From Isoptericola sp042668085 (GTDB taxonomy: Bacteria > Actinomycetota > Actinomycetes > Actinomycetales > Cellulomonadaceae): a DNA stretch of 64,000 nucleotides. The stretch covers positions 1-64,000 of the forward strand of contig NZ_JBHVBO010000002.1 of the NCBI RefSeq assembly GCF_042668085.1, read 5' to 3'. A model generated the notes under the pieces. The model had not been told where the DNA came from and searched no databases. It saw nothing but the letters and a program-made list of their open reading frames with translations. The position numbers and the translations under genes are program-made. This document shows positions 61,357 through 64,000 of this stretch, piece by piece (positions within the stretch are counted from its first letter, which is position 1; each line of letters opens with the position of its first letter).

Positions 61357-61438
61357 ACGAGTGATGAGTACGCAAGCCTCCGCTACGCTCGGGGTGGCCG
61401 TCAGCGCAGGCCGCGACGCAGAACGGAGCCCGGACGAC

Positions 61439-62176
61439 ATGACAACGACGCCCTCGACCGCCGGAGCGGTGCCCCGCCCCCAGCGACACCGCCCGCCGCT
61501 CGCCGCCGCGGTGGTGAAGAGCCTCGTCACGGCGATCGTCGTCGGCGAGTACCCCCCGGGCAGCGCGCTCCCCCCGGCCGGCGCACTCTGCGAGCAGTAC
61601 GAGGTCAGCCGCACGGTGATCCGCGAGGCCACCACCGCCCTGGTGGAGAAGGGGCTCGTCGCGTCCCGCCAGGGCTGGGGCACCATCGTGCTCGACCAGG
61701 ACCAGTGGAGCCTGCTGGACCCGCTCGTCCTCGACGCCCTCTTCCAGCGCGAGGACCGGCTCGTCTACCTCGACAACCTCATCGAGATCCGCACCACCCT
61801 GGAGTGCGCGATGGCGCGGCGCGCGGCGGGCAGGCTCGACGCCGAGCAGCGCGCCGCCCTCGCGGCGAAGCTCGACGAGCTCGCGGGCCTGATCGACGCC
61901 CCCACCGCGTACGCGCGGGTCGACCTCGAGTTCCACGAGCTGATCCACCGCGCCTCCCGCGACGCCTTCGGCCGCGCGATCGTCTCCAGCGTGCAGGGCA
62001 AGGCATTGCACTCCCCGCAGTACAGCGGCACCCCGAGCGTCGACGACATCCGCTCGACGCACGAGGGCCACACGCGCATCCTCGAGGCGCTCGTCGCCGG
62101 CGACGCCGACGGCGCGGAGGCCGCGATGCGCGACCACATCACGTCGTCCTGGGCGCGCCGCCGCCCCCAGGAGTAG
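61439..62176 (+). CDS. GntR-family regulator, FadR subfamily (FCD domain)
   Basis: 245-aa repressor with an N-terminal winged helix (ALCEQYEVSRTVIREATTAL) and a C-terminal all-helical FCD domain whose metal-binding residues are visible (DLEFHELIHRAS, THEGHTRIL, MRDHI). Such regulators respond to sugar acids or related carboxylates. The ATG at 61439 has GGAG 10 nt upstream; an ATG at 61352 would lie inside the -10 and is rejected. It sits between the two arms of the sugar locus and is the best candidate to bind the ACTTGTNNTACATG sites. Confidence 0.92.
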   Translation: MTTTPSTAGAVPRPQRHRPPLAAAVVKSLVTAIVVGEYPPGSALPPAGALCEQYEVSRTVIREATTALVEKGLVASRQGWGTIVLDQDQWSLLDPLVLDALFQREDRLVYLDNLIEIRTTLECAMARRAAGRLDAEQRAALAAKLDELAGLIDAPTAYARVDLEFHELIHRASRDAFGRAIVSSVQGKALHSPQYSGTPSVDDIRSTHEGHTRILEALVAGDADGAEAAMRDHITSSWARRRPQE

Positions 62177-62268
62177 CCCCGCACGCCGCGCTCTCGTCCC
62201 ACCCGGAGGCCCGGCCCTCCCGCGACGGCCGCGCCGCCGCCCGGAGGCCCGGGCCTCTTCTCGACCTG

Positions 62269-62299
62269 TTGACTTGTACTACATGTGATGTACTACATT
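62269..62299 (+). promoter_or_regulatory. Fucosidase promoter with two operator-like repeats
   Basis: TTGACT (62269-62274) and TACATT (62294-62299, 19-bp spacer; or TACTAC with 16) bracket ACTTGTACTACATG (62272-62285) and ATGTACTACAT (62288-62298). TGTACTACAT is thus directly repeated 14 bp apart. The remainder of the 325-bp gap after the GntR gene holds GC-rich sequence with no other feature I can name. Confidence 0.6.
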
Positions 62300-62501
62300 C
62301 GATCCATCGCGGCACCGCGTCCCTGACCACTCGGGCGCGAGGACGGCGGGGCAGGGCTGCCCCACCTCCACCGGCCGCGCAGCACTCCAGCAACACCCTG
62401 CAGTTCCGGTACCGAAGGCGACGACGCCCGACCGCACGGGCAGCCGTTCGACCTTTCGTGGCCTCGACGACGAGACGGACGACGAGAGGGATGTGGATGC
62501 G

Positions 62502-64000
62502 ATGACCTCGTTCACCCGACGCGACCTGCTGAGATCGACCGGAGCCGCCGCAGCCGGCGCGGTCGTGCTGGCCGGCGGAGCCCGCCCCGGCGAGGCCCGG
62601 GCGGAGACCCCCGGCCCCGGCGACGACCCCGACGACCACCCGCTGCGGCTCTGGTACCCGCGGCCCGCGGCCGCGTGGCTGGAGGCGCTCGCGGTCGGCA
62701 ACGGCCGGCTCGGCGCCATGGTCTTCGGCGGCGTCGCCGCCGAGACGCTCATGCTCAACGAGGACACCGTCTGGGCGGGCGGCCCGCACGACTACGCCGA
62801 CCCCGCCGGCGCCGAGGCCCTGCCGGAGATCCGGCGCCTCCTCGTCGAGGAGCGCTGGGCGGAGGCCCAGCGGCTCGCCGACGCGCGCTTCATGGGCCGC
62901 CCCACGGAGCAGATGCAGTACCAGCCCGTCGGCGACCTGCGCCTCGCCTTCCCTGGCCTGACCGACGACGTCGCGGAGTACCGCCGCACGCTCGACCTCA
63001 CCACCGCGGTGACCACCACGACGTTCGTCGCGGACGGCGTGCGCCACACCCGGGAGGTGTTCGCCAGCCACGCCGACCAGGCGATCGTCGTGCGGCTGCG
63101 CGCGGACGCGCCGGGCGCCGTCTCGGTCGACGCGACGTTCGCCTCGCTCCAGGAGACGACCACCCTGGCGCACGACGGCCGGACGCTCGCCCTCGAGGGC
63201 CGCTCCGGCGACGCCGAGGGCCTCGAGGGCGAGGTGCGGTTCGTCGCCCTCGCGCGGGCCGTCGCCGAGGGCGGGTCGGTGGTCTGCGACGAGGCGGGCC
63301 TGCGGGTCCGGGGCGCGGACGCCGTCACGCTGCTCGTCACCATCGGCACCAGCCACCGCAGCTACCTCGACGTGGGCGGCGACCCCCTCGCGCAGGCCGA
63401 GCCGCCGCTGGACCGCGCGAGCGTGAAGGGCTTCGGCGTCCTGCGCCGCGCGCACGTGCGCGACCACCAGGAGCTCTTCGGGCGCGTCGACCTGGACCTC
63501 GGCACCTCGCCGTCGGCGGACCTGCCGACCGACGAGCGGGTGGCGGTGTTCCGCGCCGGCGGCGACCCCCAGCTCGCCGCGCTGTACTACCAGTTCGGCC
63601 GGTACCTGCTGATCTCGAGCTCGCGTACCCCGGGCCAGCCCGCCAACCTGCAGGGGCTCTGGAACGCGGAGATGCTGCCCGCCTGGCAGTCGAAGTACAC
63701 GCTCAACATCAACTGCGAGATGAACTACTGGCCCGCCGGCCCGGCGAACCTCGCCGAGTGCTGGCGCCCCCTGTTCGCGATGATCGAGGAGCTCGCGGAG
63801 TCGGGGGCGCGGACGGCGCAGAAGATGTGGGGCGCCCGCGGGTGGGTGGCGCACCACAACACCGACCTGTGGCGCGGGACCGCGCCCGTCGACCACGCCT
63901 TCTACGGGGTGTGGCCCACCGGCGGCGCGTGGCTGTCGCTGCTCTTCTGGGAGCACTACGAGTACACCGGCGACCTCGACACGCTGCGCGAGTACTTCCC
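62502..64000 (+). CDS. GH95 alpha-L-fucosidase, N-terminal part
   Basis: First 499 residues of a secreted glycoside hydrolase; it runs off the window. A twin-arginine signal (FTRRDLLRSTGAAAAGAVVL) indicates Tat export. The GH95 N-terminal beta domain (LRLWYPRPAAAWLEALAVGN, GRLGAMVFGG, NEDTVWAGG) leads to the (alpha/alpha)6 barrel, with NINCEMNYWPAGPANLAE near residue 402 holding the Asn pair that assists catalysis. GH95 enzymes release terminal L-fucose (or L-galactose). Start ATG at 62502 with GAGAGGG upstream. The catalytic Glu/Asp region beyond the edge is not seen in full. Confidence 0.93.
   Translation, partial: MTSFTRRDLLRSTGAAAAGAVVLAGGARPGEARAETPGPGDDPDDHPLRLWYPRPAAAWLEALAVGNGRLGAMVFGGVAAETLMLNEDTVWAGGPHDYADPAGAEALPEIRRLLVEERWAEAQRLADARFMGRPTEQMQYQPVGDLRLAFPGLTDDVAEYRRTLDLTTAVTTTTFVADGVRHTREVFASHADQAIVVRLRADAPGAVSVDATFASLQETTTLAHDGRTLALEGRSGDAEGLEGEVRFVALARAVAEGGSVVCDEAGLRVRGADAVTLLVTIGTSHRSYLDVGGDPLAQAEPPLDRASVKGFGVLRRAHVRDHQELFGRVDLDLGTSPSADLPTDERVAVFRAGGDPQLAALYYQFGRYLLISSSRTPGQPANLQGLWNAEMLPAWQSKYTLNINCEMNYWPAGPANLAECWRPLFAMIEELAESGARTAQKMWGARGWVAHHNTDLWRGTAPVDHAFYGVWPTGGAWLSLLFWEHYEYTGDLDTLREYF

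Noticed and set aside
61352..61438. An upstream ATG as the GntR start
   Set aside because: It lies inside the TATGAT -10 and palindrome and has no ribosome site; the ATG at 61439 has GGAG and begins near the conserved domain.
1..64000. tRNA, rRNA, CRISPR array, prophage or insertion sequence
   Set aside because: I saw no TTC-loop-like tRNA pattern in the gaps, no spaced identical repeats, and no transposase or integrase motif. Covariance and repeat searches would be needed to exclude small RNAs.

Overview
The window is high-GC, gene-dense DNA from an actinobacterium. Third codon positions are almost all G or C, GTG starts are common, and many genes overlap by 4 bases (ATGA or GTGA). The gene order mutM-rnc-rpmF-yceD-(sepIVA-like)-coaD-rsmD-recG-DAK-type kinase/rpmB-thiL-DUF3515-ddl ... 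gpsA-plsC-murA is the conserved actinobacterial block also known from Mycobacterium. Together with the cytochrome bd operon and the GH95 fucosidase locus, this suggests Cellulomonadaceae/Promicromonosporaceae or close relatives. That placement is inference; no 16S gene or tRNA is visible.

Layout. 1-3.6 kb: a large RNase E/G with long disordered arms. 3.9-12.0 kb: cytochrome bd operon cydABDC preceded by two Rex-type operators, then a small ABC exporter whose permease is split between two frames. 12.0-17.0 kb (minus strand): GadC-like amino-acid permease, small membrane protein, M20 dipeptidase and a phytoene-desaturase-like flavoprotein, all overlapping or nearly so. 17.1-31.6 kb: a 2-hydroxyacid dehydrogenase followed by the housekeeping block for DNA repair, rRNA processing and modification, L32/L28, CoA, thiamine-PP and D-Ala-D-Ala synthesis. 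31.7-44.7 kb: a 13-kb accessory segment between ddl and gpsA (acyl-CoA ligase, CNNM/CBS pair, acyl-CoA dehydrogenase, aldo/keto reductase, transporter plus PLP decarboxylase plus Cys/Met-metabolism PLP enzyme, HAD hydrolase, lipoprotein). 44.7-47.8 kb: murA-plsC-gpsA. 48.1-52.1 kb: two MFS transporters facing a shared hairpin, and a poorly characterised protein.

52.2-64.0 kb is a carbohydrate-use locus. A minus-strand gene train runs enolase-superfamily dehydratase, 2-hydroxyacid dehydrogenase, an unrecognised ~500-aa protein, ABC sugar-binding lipoprotein and two permeases, DeoC-like aldolase, PfkB kinase and RbsD-like mutarotase. A FadR-type GntR regulator and a Tat-exported GH95 alpha-L-fucosidase (cut by the window end) diverge from it. 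The same operator-like motif (ACTTGTNNTACATG) lies before both the binding-protein gene and the fucosidase gene, which ties import and extracellular hydrolysis into one candidate regulon. The PfkB kinase has lost residues that contact ribose in E. coli RbsK, so ribose is unlikely to be the substrate; L-fucose or a derived sugar acid is the leading guess.

A recurring oddity is short tandem repeats, mostly of 12 bases, at the ends or edges of genes (rne, the sepIVA-like gene, a CNNM gene, the PfkB gene). No insertion sequence, prophage, CRISPR array, rRNA or tRNA was seen.
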